Assembly: GCF_013404075.1 (NCBI RefSeq)
Contig: NZ_JACBJQ010000024.1
Coordinates: 1 to 64,000, forward strand
Direction: 5' to 3'
Length of the DNA stretch: 64,000 nt
Source: Mycolicibacterium vinylchloridicum
GTDB lineage: Bacteria; Actinomycetota; Actinomycetes; Mycobacteriales; Mycobacteriaceae
Numbering within the stretch: the stretch's first letter is position 1; each line of letters begins with the position of its first letter. The translations under genes were made by a program, and so were the position numbers. Of the stretch, positions 53,654-62,243 are shown one piece after another. The notes under the pieces are model-generated. The model was not told the DNA's origin, made no database searches, and saw only the letters and a list, made by a program, of their open reading frames with translations.

Positions 53654-54654
53654 ACGGGTGCCGCTTCCGCGACGTCGTAGAACTGCAGGGCCCACTTCCG
53701 CATGGCCATATAGGGTTTCGCGTCGACCTTGGCCAACGCGGGGTGCTCGACGTACTTCTGGTAGCGCCAGATCTCGAGGTCTTCCCACACCGTGCCGAGG
53801 TACTGTTTCTCCACCCGCTCACGGACGTCGTCAGGGGGGATCTCACTGGTATCACCGGCTTTTCGCGGCCACCAGATCGAGTAGAACATGTTGGACACCT
53901 CGTCGTCGACGGGTGTGCACGCGAAGATCAGCCGGTGGTTCGACGAGCCTTCGAACGCGCTGATGGCGAAGCCGAGCCCGGAGAAGTGGCTGTGAATGCG
54001 CAGCGCCATCTTGTTCGGGTCGTCGCTGCGGGTGTCCGGCCAGCCGGTGAGGAAGCGCCACTCCTCGCCGACCGCCTCCCATTCCAGACACACCGGTGTG
54101 ACCGTCGCCTTATGCACGTAGTGGAAATGCGCACTGTCCGGACCGTTTTCGGCCACGATCTGTGGATGTACCGGTTCGTTCTCGGCGAACCGGGAGAACT
54201 CGGGGAAGGGTCGGTAGTAGGCATTGGGTTCGACCGGGAACTGCGGGAACTTGGTGAAGATGTCGGGGAGTTCCCAGCGCGGTGGCTCGCCGTCCGGGTG
54301 GTGCCACATGAAGATGCAGCCGTGCTGTTCGGCAACCGGATAGGCCTTCAGGCGCAGGCCCTTGTTGGGCCGGTCCGGTTGGTAGGGGATGTAGGTGTTG
54401 GCGCCGTCGGGTCCCCATCGCCAGCCGTGGAACGGGCATTCGACGCAGTCGCCGACGACCGTGCCGCCGTGCCCGATGTGGGCGCCGAGGTGTTTGCAGT
54501 GTCCCTCGAGCACGTGCAGTTCACCGGAGGAGTCGCGATAGATGACGAGGTCTTCACCGAAATAGCGCAGCGGCCGGACGTCGCCGACGTCGTATTCGGC
54601 CGACCAGCCGATCATGAACCAGCCGGTGACCTTCCAGGTGAAGGGAACTTTCAC
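53650..54654 (-). CDS. Rieske [2Fe-2S] non-heme iron oxygenase (KshA-like)
   Basis: 334 residues. The Rieske cluster is Cys53-x-His55 and Cys73-x2-His76; the mononuclear iron site is Asn170-x2-Asp173-x2-His176-x4-His181 (NGPDSAHFHYVH). The architecture matches the oxygenase component of 3-ketosteroid 9-alpha-hydroxylase-like monooxygenases, though it is about 50 residues shorter than KshA. A separate reductase is required and is not in the window. A partial copy of the shared operator lies 27 bp upstream of its start. Confidence 0.88.
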   Translation of the reverse strand: MKVPFTWKVTGWFMIGWSAEYDVGDVRPLRYFGEDLVIYRDSSGELHVLEGHCKHLGAHIGHGGTVVGDCVECPFHGWRWGPDGANTYIPYQPDRPNKGLRLKAYPVAEQHGCIFMWHHPDGEPPRWELPDIFTKFPQFPVEPNAYYRPFPEFSRFAENEPVHPQIVAENGPDSAHFHYVHKATVTPVCLEWEAVGEEWRFLTGWPDTRSDDPNKMALRIHSHFSGLGFAISAFEGSSNHRLIFACTPVDDEVSNMFYSIWWPRKAGDTSEIPPDDVRERVEKQYLGTVWEDLEIWRYQKYVEHPALAKVDAKPYMAMRKWALQFYDVAEAAPV

Positions 54655-54681
54655 GTGGATCCTCCTCGGACGCGGGGCTGT

Positions 54682-54700
54682 ACTAAGAGTATTACAGTAG
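54682..54700. promoter_or_regulatory. Shared operator motif, partial copy (13/16) upstream of the Rieske operon
   Basis: TACTAAGAGTATTACAGTA: right arm perfect, left arm five of eight. It sits in the 65-bp gap between the luciferase-like gene and the Rieske gene, both on the minus strand. Confidence 0.5.
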
Positions 54701-54719
54701 TGCTTTCAGGTGCTGCGGT

Positions 54720-55643
54720 TCAGCTGACCAGGTTGCCTGCGATGACGGCTTCGCCGAACGCGTCGATGTAGTCGACGGCCTCGCGCGGGGTGGGCGCCTC
54801 GACGTGGGCGACGGCCCAGTTCGCGCCGTGCTGCGCGAGCTCGCCGAGCACATCCTGCGCCCGGCGCAGCGACGAATCGTCGTCGAGGTCGATCCACGGA
54901 CAGATCACCTGGACGTCGACGGACTCCGGATCACGCCCCGCGTCGGCGAGCGCGTCCCGCAACCGCCCGAGCAACGCGCCGAACTGGCCGGCGGTCTCCA
55001 GCGCTGCGGTGCCGACCGCCGATGCCATGCCTGCGGGTGCCATCAGGGGCATCCAGCCGCTGCCGTACTGGACCACGCGGCGTACCGACGCCGCGGTGTT
55101 GCCGCCGATCCAGATCGGCGGATGCGGGCGTTGCACCGGCGGTTGCAGCCACATGGGGCCGGTCGCGCTGAAACCCTTTCCGCTGACCGGCTTTTCCGGT
55201 TCGGTCCAGATCGAGGTGAGTGCAGCGAGGGCTTCGTCGAGCAGCTGGGCGCGGTCATCGACGTCGACGCCGAGCGCGGCGAATTCCGAGCGCAGGTATC
55301 CCGCGCCCACGCCCGCGATCAGCCGGCCCGCCGACAGGATGTCGAGGCTGCCCAGGGACTTGGCCGATAGGTAGGGGTTGCGGAAGGGCAGCACGTACAG
55401 ATTGGTCATCAGCTTGATGTCGGTGCTCACCGCGGCCATGAAGCTGAGTGCCGCGATCGGGTCCAGGGTGTCGTGGCCGCCATTGCGCCGCCATTTCAGC
55501 GACGGCGCCGGATGCTCGGACAGCGCGATCGCGGAGAACCCCGCGGCCTCGGCGTGCGTGACCACCTCTCGGATCACGTCCGGTTCGAGGAAATCGTCGG
55601 GTGCAGTCGGTAGCTCGCTCGGATACTCCAGGGTGTACCGCAA
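54720..55643 (-). CDS. Luciferase-like (LLM class, F420-type) oxidoreductase
   Basis: 307 residues from the TTG at 55643, which has GGAGG four bases upstream; longer starts would place the perfect operator within the gene. IALSEHPAPS, LMTNLYVLPFRNPYLSAKSLGSLDILSAGRL and GVGAGYL follow the LLM TIM barrel seen in F420-dependent dehydrogenases/reductases. Flavin use cannot be excluded. It is divergent from the Baeyer-Villiger-like enzyme and possibly reduces or oxidises the same substrate. Confidence 0.82.
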   Translation of the reverse strand: MRYTLEYPSELPTAPDDFLEPDVIREVVTHAEAAGFSAIALSEHPAPSLKWRRNGGHDTLDPIAALSFMAAVSTDIKLMTNLYVLPFRNPYLSAKSLGSLDILSAGRLIAGVGAGYLRSEFAALGVDVDDRAQLLDEALAALTSIWTEPEKPVSGKGFSATGPMWLQPPVQRPHPPIWIGGNTAASVRRVVQYGSGWMPLMAPAGMASAVGTAALETAGQFGALLGRLRDALADAGRDPESVDVQVICPWIDLDDDSSLRRAQDVLGELAQHGANWAVAHVEAPTPREAVDYIDAFGEAVIAGNLVS

Positions 55644-55654
55644 TTGGCCTCCAA

Positions 55655-55673
55655 TACTGTAATAGTTACAGTA
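55655..55673. promoter_or_regulatory. Shared operator motif, perfect copy (16/16)
   Basis: TACTGTAATAGTTACAGTA is a perfect 8-bp inverted repeat with a 3-bp spacer, the type sequence for the motif. It lies between the divergent luciferase-like (55643) and monooxygenase (55708) genes, close to both starts, where binding would block both. Confidence 0.8.
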
Positions 55674-55707
55674 ACATCCGCTGTGCGAGTAAGAGAAGAG
55701 TCGGTGA

Positions 55708-57318
55708 ATGGACAACGCTGATGTGCTGGTCATCGGAGCCGGGTTCTCCGGTCTCTACATGCTGCACCGGCTGCGGCAGCTCGGCATGCGGGCCCAGGTG
55801 CTGGAGAAGGCCGAAAGAGTCGGCGGCACTTGGCTGTTCAATCGGTATCCGGGTGCGCGCTGCGACATCGAGAGCATCGAGTACTCCTACAGCTTCTCCG
55901 ACGAGATCCAGCAGGAGTGGGTCTGGACCGAGACCATGCCGGCCCAGCCGGAGATCGAGGCGTACCTGAACTTCGTCGCCGATCGGCTGGACCTGCGCCG
56001 CGATATCCGCTTCAACACCGACGTCACGGCGATGACGTTCGACGAGGACAGCGCGACTTGGACGCTGCAGACCGACACCGGCGAGACGTTCGTCGCGCCC
56101 TTCGTCGTCGCGGCGTCCGGGATCTTGTCGGTTCCGCTGGAACCCGACATTCCCGGCATGAACACCTTCGCGGGAAACTCGTTGTTCACCAGCCGCTGGC
56201 CCGAGGGCGGCTTCGATCTGACCGGCAAGCGCGTCGGCGTCGTCGGGACGGGTTCGACCGGTGTGCAGATGATTCCGGTGATCGCCCGGGATGTGCAGCA
56301 GCTCTTCGTCTTCCAACGGTCGCCGGCGTTCACCCTGCCCTGGGAGGTGCGTCCGTTCGCGCCGGGTGAGCTGGACGAGATGAAGGCGAACTACGGCGAG
56401 ATCCGCGAAGCGCAGCGCCGGCATCCGGTCGGTGCGGCCCGGCTCTCGGCGTTCTCGGTGCTGATCGACATGCTGGTCAGCCCGCCGATCAAGGCAGCCA
56501 GCCGGGAGGAACAGCTGCGCGCGGTCGAGGAGCGCGGCGTGATGGGCGCACTCAACTGGGGTGACATCTTCTTCGACATCGAGGCCAACCGGATGGCCAC
56601 CGCGCTGTACGGCGAGGCGATCGCGCGGATCGTCACCGATCCCGAGACGGCGGCGGCGCTGGTGCCCAGCCATCCCTTCGGCTGCAAGCGCCCGATCATC
56701 GACCAGGGGTACTACGAGACCTTCAACCGCGACAACGTCACCCTGGTCGACTTGCGCAAGGATCCGATCCGGGCGGTCACCCCGGCCGGTATCGACACGT
56801 CGGCGCACCACTACGCACTCGACGTCATCATCTACGCCACCGGGTTCGACGCCATGACCGGTGCGCTCACCCGCATGGACGTGCGCGGCCGCGGCGGGGC
56901 ACTGCTGCGCGACGTGTGGGGAACCGAGGGGCCGGTGTCGTACCTCGGGCTCGCGGTCGCCGGGTTCCCCAACCTGTTCATCGTCCAGGGCCCAGGCAGC
57001 CCGTCGGCGGCGACGAACTTCGTCACCGCACTGGAGCAGCACATCGAATGGATCGGCGACTGCATCGCCTACCTTCGGGCCAACGGATACCGGACCATCG
57101 ACGCGCTGACCGAGGCGCAGCAGGACTGGATCGAGCACACCACATCCCTTGTGGCGCCGACGGTCCTGGTGCATCCGAGCTGCAATTCGTGGTACAACGG
57201 CGCCAACGTTCCCGGCAAGAAACGGATGTACATGGGTTACACGGCGGGCATCCCCGAATATCGTCGGCGCTGCGACGAGATCGCCGGCGGCGGTTACGTC
57301 GGCTTCAAGCTGGCCTGA
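55708..57318 (+). CDS. Baeyer-Villiger-type flavin monooxygenase with altered fingerprint
   Basis: 536 residues, the length of cyclohexanone-type BVMOs. GAGFSG (10-15) binds FAD and GTGSTG (180-185) NADPH; RVGGTWLFNRYPGARCD is the typical early segment. The fingerprint FxGxxxHxxxWP reads F154AGNSLF160TSRWP, with Phe160 in place of His. The His is widely conserved and takes part in domain coupling, so activity may differ. It would insert oxygen beside a ketone to make an ester or lactone. The alpha/beta hydrolase four bases downstream may open it. Confidence 0.87.
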   Translation: MDNADVLVIGAGFSGLYMLHRLRQLGMRAQVLEKAERVGGTWLFNRYPGARCDIESIEYSYSFSDEIQQEWVWTETMPAQPEIEAYLNFVADRLDLRRDIRFNTDVTAMTFDEDSATWTLQTDTGETFVAPFVVAASGILSVPLEPDIPGMNTFAGNSLFTSRWPEGGFDLTGKRVGVVGTGSTGVQMIPVIARDVQQLFVFQRSPAFTLPWEVRPFAPGELDEMKANYGEIREAQRRHPVGAARLSAFSVLIDMLVSPPIKAASREEQLRAVEERGVMGALNWGDIFFDIEANRMATALYGEAIARIVTDPETAAALVPSHPFGCKRPIIDQGYYETFNRDNVTLVDLRKDPIRAVTPAGIDTSAHHYALDVIIYATGFDAMTGALTRMDVRGRGGALLRDVWGTEGPVSYLGLAVAGFPNLFIVQGPGSPSAATNFVTALEQHIEWIGDCIAYLRANGYRTIDALTEAQQDWIEHTTSLVAPTVLVHPSCNSWYNGANVPGKKRMYMGYTAGIPEYRRRCDEIAGGGYVGFKLA

Positions 57319-57322
57319 CCCG

Positions 57323-58426
57323 ATGCGGTTGAGCGACGCGCACCGGCTGGCCACCCAGCTCGGCGGCGTGCTGCCGCGGTCGGTGGCCGCGCTGCAGGAC
57401 GAGGGGTGGAATCCGCTGTCCGGGCGTGGTATCCGTCAGGTGGCCGAGGTCGCGCTCGACGAGCTGGTGGTCACCGGGATGACCCTGATGTCGTCGCCGC
57501 CGGCGATCGGGCGGCCGGTCGAGGAGTACGCCGCGGTGGCCGCCGAACTGTCGGCGCTCGGCGTTGCCGGTGTACACCGCGATCCGGACCCATTGCAGGT
57601 GAAGGGGATTCGTCCGGTCAATGCCGGCGTGCTCTCCTATGAGCGGATGAGCTTCGACCACGACCCGCGGCTGGTGCCCGCGCTGGCTGCCGAGCACGAC
57701 GGGCCTGCGGGTGCGGAGGTGGTGCTGTTCCGCCACCAGGACGGGCCGAGACCGTGGTTGGTGTGGGTGCATGGTGCAGGTCAGGGCGGTATGTCTGACA
57801 TCCTGGTGGCCCGGGTCGGCCATATTCACCGCAACCTCGGCTTCAACGTGGCCCTGCCGGTGCAGCCGGGGCACGGGCCACGCCGCGACCGGTGGCCGGC
57901 CTATCCCGGGACCGATCCGGTGGCCAACGTCGCCGGGATGGTGCGGGCCGTGTCGGAGGTGCGGGCGCTGATCGGCTGGATCGAGCCCGACGCGACGGCG
58001 ATCGCGCTGTCCGGGCTGTCGTTGGGCAGTGCGGTGGCAGCGTTGACCGCGAGCCTGGACCCGCGGGTGGACGCGGTCGCGCTGTACACGCCGATCCTCG
58101 GCCTCAACGCGATGATCGCCCGGCACCTGCACCGGTGGGGCTCGGCAGCCGACATCGTCGGTGCGGCAATGGCATCCGACATCGTGTCGGACCTGACCTC
58201 GGTGATCGATCCGCTGGCCCTCGAGCCGCTGGCGCCGCCGGAACGGCGGCTGATCGTGGGTGCCTGGCACGACCAGATGGCGTACCGGCAGTGTGCGCTG
58301 GCCATGCACGAGCGATGGGGCGGCGAACTGTACTGGCACGACGGCGGTCACGTCGGGCACCTGTTCTCGGGTGCCGTGCAGGCGCAGACCGAACGATTCC
58401 TGGGCGCGCTGACTCAGGCGCCGTAG
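57323..58426 (+). CDS. Alpha/beta hydrolase
   Basis: 367 residues from ATG 57323, four bases after the monooxygenase stop. HGAGQGG (150-156) marks the oxyanion region and GLSLG (231-235) the nucleophile elbow with Ser233; a later Asp/His pair in WHDGGHVGH probably completes the triad. The N-terminal about 130 residues form an extra cap-like part. Likely a lactone/ester hydrolase paired with the upstream Baeyer-Villiger enzyme, echoing the 9523-10866 pair. It overlaps the convergent TetR gene by 13 bp. Confidence 0.8.
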   Translation: MRLSDAHRLATQLGGVLPRSVAALQDEGWNPLSGRGIRQVAEVALDELVVTGMTLMSSPPAIGRPVEEYAAVAAELSALGVAGVHRDPDPLQVKGIRPVNAGVLSYERMSFDHDPRLVPALAAEHDGPAGAEVVLFRHQDGPRPWLVWVHGAGQGGMSDILVARVGHIHRNLGFNVALPVQPGHGPRRDRWPAYPGTDPVANVAGMVRAVSEVRALIGWIEPDATAIALSGLSLGSAVAALTASLDPRVDAVALYTPILGLNAMIARHLHRWGSAADIVGAAMASDIVSDLTSVIDPLALEPLAPPERRLIVGAWHDQMAYRQCALAMHERWGGELYWHDGGHVGHLFSGAVQAQTERFLGALTQAP

Positions 58427-59022
58427 TCCAGCAGGATCCGTTCGCGGGCGTGTGCCAGCTCGGTGTCCAGGTCGAAGCCGGCCGGAAGCGCGACCCACAG
58501 GAACGCGATACCGAAGAACACCGCGGTGATATCACTTACCGCGCGATCGATATCGATTCCCCTTCGAACAGACCTGTCCCGCTGCCCTTTTCGCAGGCCT
58601 TCCGCGACATTGACGATCCCGCCTTGAAGTTGATCCGTCATCCGCTCGCGCAGCGGAGACGTCGCCTTCATGGCTTCGAAGCTGGAGACGAACATGGCGC
58701 GCAGCACGTCGGGGTCATGGGCGTACAGGTCGCGGATGCGGTCGATGTGGGCGAGTACCTGGTCCATCCCCGTCGCCTGGGGTCTGGGGTGCGGGTTGAG
58801 CCTGCCGACATACTCCTGGAGGAAATCCTCCAGGATGGCCTCCTTGCCGCCGAAGCGGGCATGCACCATCGTGCGGCTGTACCCCGCCCGCCGGCCGATC
58901 TCGGCGGCTGTGGTTGCTTCCCAACCCTTCTCGACGATCAGCTCGGCGGCGGCCGCCATCAGCCGGCGTCGGGAGGTCTCGACCCGTTCGGGTTGCGTCA
59001 AGCCACGGGCGGGAGAAGGCAC
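58414..59022 (-). CDS. TetR-family transcriptional regulator
   Basis: 202 residues from a GTG at 59022. The helix-turn-helix is AAEIGRRAGYSRTMVHARFGGKEAIL, preceded by a typical RRRLMAAAAELIVEKGW helix; the rest is a helical effector domain. It is divergent from the kinase-like gene at 59049 with only 26 bp between, so both promoters overlap and it probably controls the 59049-61518 operon and itself. AAACA and TGTTT half-sites flank that gap, a weak candidate operator. No copy of the shared motif is here. Confidence 0.85.
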   Translation of the reverse strand: MPSPARGLTQPERVETSRRRLMAAAAELIVEKGWEATTAAEIGRRAGYSRTMVHARFGGKEAILEDFLQEYVGRLNPHPRPQATGMDQVLAHIDRIRDLYAHDPDVLRAMFVSSFEAMKATSPLRERMTDQLQGGIVNVAEGLRKGQRDRSVRRGIDIDRAVSDITAVFFGIAFLWVALPAGFDLDTELAHARERILLDYGA

Positions 59023-59048
59023 CCTTGCATATTAAACACCCGACAACT

Positions 59049-60107
59049 ATGTTTTCCAGGGTGACCTCAGCCACGGCAGCGGTGCCGTCGGGCATTGACG
59101 CCGTCGACCCGGCCTGGCTTACCGACGCCCTGGGCATGACCGTCACCGGGGTCGTCGCCGAACAGATCGCCCAGGACAGCGGCTTCTCGTCATTGCTGTA
59201 TCGCCTGCACCTCACGGGTGAATCGGTTCCCGAGACCATGATCGCCAAGCTGGCGGCGCAGTCGGAGGCGCGTGGCGCGATGGAACTGCTCGGCGGCTAC
59301 CGGCGAGAGCTGGCGTTCTATCGCGATATCGCCGGGCGGGCACCGATGGACACCCCGCACGTCTACGCCGCGCGGATGGCCGACGACTCCGCGGACTTCG
59401 TGCTGCTGCTGGAAGACCTGCGGGACTGGGACAACGCCGACCACCTGGCGGGGTTGTCGATCGAGCGGGCGCAGCTGTGTATCGCTCAGCTGGCGGGGCT
59501 GCATGCGTGGTCGGTAGATCCTGCGAATGCTGGAGCACTGCAGGTTTTTCCGAGCTTCGACATGCCCGCGGTCCGGGATCTTTTGGTGCCCGCGTTCGGG
59601 CCGGGCTGGGAGATCTACCGCACGCATTCGCAGCAGTCTGTTCCCGACGCGGTCGCCCGGTTCGCGCAGCGGTTCACCGAGCATGCCGCCACCGCGCTCG
59701 ACGGACTTACCGAACGATCCATGCTGCTGCACGGCGACATCCGGGCCGACAACATGTTTTTCTCCGGTGGCCGGATGAAGGTGGTGGACTACCAGTTCGC
59801 CTGCGTGGGCGCGGGGGCGGCCGATATCGCCTACCTGGTCAGCCAGGGCCTGCCCGCGGAGGTCCGCCGGGGCCATGACGAGGAGCTACTCCGCGGATAC
59901 CTGGACAACCTTGGAGACAGCGGATATTCGTTCGACGAAGCGTGGCGGCACTACCGCTTGGCGACCGGATTCCTGATCGTGCTGCCCGTGATCACCCTGA
60001 TCGGCTGGGATGCGTTGCCGCAACGGTCACGCGAGCTGTGCCTGACGCTCACCGACCGGGCGGTGGCCACGATCGCCGACATCGACGCACTGGAGGTGTT
60101 CTCATGA
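59049..60107 (+). CDS. Aminoglycoside-phosphotransferase-fold kinase
   Basis: 352 residues from ATG 59049; a GTG at 59061 is possible, and the message may be leaderless. HGDIRADN (228-235) and VVDYQF with Asp247 form the catalytic and metal sites of an APH-fold kinase. It is the same family as the 8440 product. It starts an operon with a SnoaL-like protein (four-base overlap) and a luciferase-like enzyme. The substrate is unknown; phosphorylation of a catabolic intermediate is more likely than drug resistance. Confidence 0.78.
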   Translation: MFSRVTSATAAVPSGIDAVDPAWLTDALGMTVTGVVAEQIAQDSGFSSLLYRLHLTGESVPETMIAKLAAQSEARGAMELLGGYRRELAFYRDIAGRAPMDTPHVYAARMADDSADFVLLLEDLRDWDNADHLAGLSIERAQLCIAQLAGLHAWSVDPANAGALQVFPSFDMPAVRDLLVPAFGPGWEIYRTHSQQSVPDAVARFAQRFTEHAATALDGLTERSMLLHGDIRADNMFFSGGRMKVVDYQFACVGAGAADIAYLVSQGLPAEVRRGHDEELLRGYLDNLGDSGYSFDEAWRHYRLATGFLIVLPVITLIGWDALPQRSRELCLTLTDRAVATIADIDALEVFS

Positions 60108-60478
60108 GCCGAACGGCGCGCGAGGTCGTCGAGCAGTACAACCTGGTGGTCTGGAATACCCGCGATATTGCGCTGGCCGAGGAACTACTGGGCGACAGCG
60201 TGATTCGCCATGACGTCGGCGAAGCTGTGGTGCTCACACACGACGAGGCCGTCAAGCGCGTCGTCGACCACCTGGAGATGTTCGACGAGATCCGATTCGA
60301 CCTCAATCTGGTCGTGGCCGGTGACGACGGCGAACACGTCGCGATCGTCTACCAGTCGCCGATGACACTCAAGGACGGTACCCGGGTGGATGTCGGCAGC
60401 ATGGAGATCTTCCGCGTGGTCGACGGCAGGATCACCGAAGTCTGGAATTGTGGCTACAAACAAGGAGTGTGGGTATGA
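60104..60478 (+). CDS. SnoaL-like/NTF2-fold protein
   Basis: 124 residues, ATG overlapping the kinase stop. AREVVEQYNLVVWNTRDIALAEELLGDSVIRHDVGE and EIFRVVDGRITEVWNCGY are typical of SnoaL-like cone-shaped folds, which include cyclases, isomerases and epoxide hydrolases. It overlaps the downstream luciferase-like gene by four bases, so the three proteins are coupled. The precise reaction cannot be told. Confidence 0.8.
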   Translation: MSRTAREVVEQYNLVVWNTRDIALAEELLGDSVIRHDVGEAVVLTHDEAVKRVVDHLEMFDEIRFDLNLVVAGDDGEHVAIVYQSPMTLKDGTRVDVGSMEIFRVVDGRITEVWNCGYKQGVWV

Positions 60479-61518
60479 CCCGCGTGCTCGATGAGCTCGG
60501 CTACTACCTCTTGGCCGGCGCCGGGGGTGAGGGTCCGGCGACCCTGATGGACGAGGCCCGCCGCGGTGAGGAGCTGGGCTTCGGCACCGGCTTCATCTCG
60601 GAACGCTGGAACGTCAAAGAGGCGTCCTCACTGGCCGGCGCGGCGCTCGCCGTCACCAACCGCATGCAGATCGCCACCGCGGCAACCAATCACAACACTC
60701 GCCACCCGCTGATCACCGGCTCGTGGGCGACCACCATGCATCGGCTGTCGGGCGGCCGGTTCACGCTCGGTATCGGCCGTGGCATCGCAGCGATCTACGG
60801 GGCCTTCGGCATTCCGCCGGTGACCACCGCGCAGATGGAAGACTTTGCGCAGGTGATGCGCAAGCTGTGGCACGGCGAGCTGATCTTCAACCACGACGGT
60901 CCATTGGGGAAGTACCCGGTTCTCCTTCTGGATCCGGACTTCAACGAGGACATCCGGCTGGCCATCGTTGCGTTCGGGCCCGAGACGCTGAAGCTCGGCG
61001 GCCGGGAATTCGATGATGTCATCCTCCACACGTACTTCACCCCGGAGACGTTGGCGCGCAGCGTCAAGACCGTCAAGGACGCCGCCGAGCAGGCCGGCCG
61101 TGACCCCGACAGCGTACGAGTGTGGTCGTGCTTCGCGACGGTGGGCGATCATCTTCCCGAGGAGCTGCGGCTGAAGAAGACCGTGGCGCGGTTGGCCACC
61201 TACCTGCAGGGCTACGGTGATCTGCTGGTGGGCACCAATGGCTGGGATCCCGCTGTGCTGGAACGCTTCCGGGCGGACTCGGTGGTGCAGTCCGTGGGTG
61301 GCGGTATCGATCACAAGGCGACCGCCGAGCAGATCGAGCACATCGCGACGCTCATTCCCCACGAGTGGCTCGAACCGTCAGCCACCGGTTCGGCGCAGCA
61401 GTGTGTCGACCGGATCCGCAAGGAATTCGACTACGGCGCCGACGCGGTGATCATGCACGGTGCGACACCGGATGAGCTGGAGCCGGTGGTCACCGCCTAC
61501 CGGCAGACGGTGGACTAG
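60475..61518 (+). CDS. F420-type LLM class oxidoreductase (TIGR03857-like)
   Basis: 347 residues from ATG 60475. GYYLLAGAGGEGPATLMDEARRGEELGFGTGFISERWNVKEA is distinctive of a mycobacterial family of predicted F420-dependent oxidoreductases (the TIGR03857 type, from memory). ATNHNTRHPLITGSWATTMHRLSGGRFTLGIGRG forms the central barrel strands. It should transfer hydride between F420 and a carbonyl, alcohol or enoyl group. It ends 16 bp from the convergent TetR gene, with a weak AGGCG-TTC-CGCCT hairpin at 61523-61535. Confidence 0.85.
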   Translation: MTRVLDELGYYLLAGAGGEGPATLMDEARRGEELGFGTGFISERWNVKEASSLAGAALAVTNRMQIATAATNHNTRHPLITGSWATTMHRLSGGRFTLGIGRGIAAIYGAFGIPPVTTAQMEDFAQVMRKLWHGELIFNHDGPLGKYPVLLLDPDFNEDIRLAIVAFGPETLKLGGREFDDVILHTYFTPETLARSVKTVKDAAEQAGRDPDSVRVWSCFATVGDHLPEELRLKKTVARLATYLQGYGDLLVGTNGWDPAVLERFRADSVVQSVGGGIDHKATAEQIEHIATLIPHEWLEPSATGSAQQCVDRIRKEFDYGADAVIMHGATPDELEPVVTAYRQTVD

Positions 61519-61534
61519 CCGAAGGCGTTCCGCC

Positions 61535-62098
61535 TCAAGTCAATTCAGGCGCGGGCAGCGGTAACGCGGTGGCGCCCTCCGGGCGCAACCCGTCAAAGAT
61601 GATCGCCAGGTAGCGGCGCCACAAGTCGGGCGGCGGATCGGAGAGGCCGTCCATCACGTGCACCGGTGCACACATCAACAGGAAGACATCGGTCCCGGTG
61701 ACATCGGGGCGGATCGCGCCGGCTGCGCGCGCATTGGCGACCAGCGTCTCGACGCCCGCGTGCACTTCATCACGGATCGCTATCACCCTGGCATCGCTCG
61801 CGCTGTACGTCTGCAGATAAGTCAGATCGTGCTGGCGTCGCTGGTCGGCGGCGATGGTGAGGAATTCCAGCAGGGCCGCACCGGGATCAGCGGCATCCGA
61901 CAACCGGTGCACAGCGTCGGTGAGAGTGACCAGGTGCTCGCAGACCAGGGACGCGATCAAGTCATCTTTGGAGGCGAAGTGGCGAAACACCGTGCCTTTG
62001 GCCACTCCCGCGCGGCGCGCGATATCAGCGACCGAGGCCTCCACGCCGCGCTCGGCGAACACCTCCTCGGCCGCGGCCAATAGCGAAGGCGCGGTCAC
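61535..62098 (-). CDS. TetR-family regulator, probably 5'-truncated or restarted
   Basis: 187 residues from the GTG at 62098. The protein begins almost at the first DNA-binding helix (TAPSLLAAAEEVFAERGVEASVADIARRAGVAKGTVFRHF), lacking the usual basic leader of about 10-20 residues. Upstream in-frame sequence is antisense to what looks like an SDR remnant (62100-62225) and is not convincing coding sequence. The helix-turn-helix itself is complete, so the protein may still work. It lies downstream of the carboxyltransferase gene on the same strand, with a 145-bp gap. Confidence 0.7.
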   Translation of the reverse strand: MTAPSLLAAAEEVFAERGVEASVADIARRAGVAKGTVFRHFASKDDLIASLVCEHLVTLTDAVHRLSDAADPGAALLEFLTIAADQRRQHDLTYLQTYSASDARVIAIRDEVHAGVETLVANARAAGAIRPDVTGTDVFLLMCAPVHVMDGLSDPPPDLWRRYLAIIFDGLRPEGATALPLPAPELT

Positions 62099-62099
62099 C

Positions 62100-62225
62100 G
62101 AACCGGCCGCACTCGTCGAACTGGCCCTCGACGGGCTAGAGGCAGGCGATATCGAGATCGCCGACGCGATCGGGCTACGGGCCAAGGCCGCGCTGGCCGG
62201 GCCACCGCAGGCCTTCACCTTCTGA
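62100..62225 (+). pseudogene. C-terminal remnant of an SDR gene
   Basis: The plus strand reads EPAALVELALDGLEAGDIEIADAIG... and ends QAFTF before a stop at 62223-62225. This closely resembles the last 40 residues of actinobacterial SDRs, which end with a 'xxALDGLEAGxxEVxAD...KAAL' helix. No start, cofactor loop or catalytic site precedes it; instead it abuts the TetR gene 5' end. The most likely reading is a deletion that removed most of an SDR gene and the 5' leader of the TetR gene. Confidence 0.5.
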
Positions 62226-62243
62226 GTGACCAAACGGTTGAGA

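Noticed and set aside
55666..57354. Long minus-strand open frame opposite the BVMO-type gene (also similar long antisense frames at 32433-34193, 3811-4875 and 19681-20637)
   Set aside because: These are complements of clearly conserved genes in GC-rich DNA; their translations are Arg/His/Val-rich with no family motifs.
59022..59049. Copy of the TACTGTAA operator in the TetR/kinase divergent promoter
   Set aside because: No arrangement reaches even ten of sixteen matches; only AAACA/TGTTT half-sites are present, so this operon is probably under its own TetR.
61523..61535. Rho-independent terminator between convergent genes
   Set aside because: The AGGCG-TTC-CGCCT stem is only five pairs and no T-run follows.
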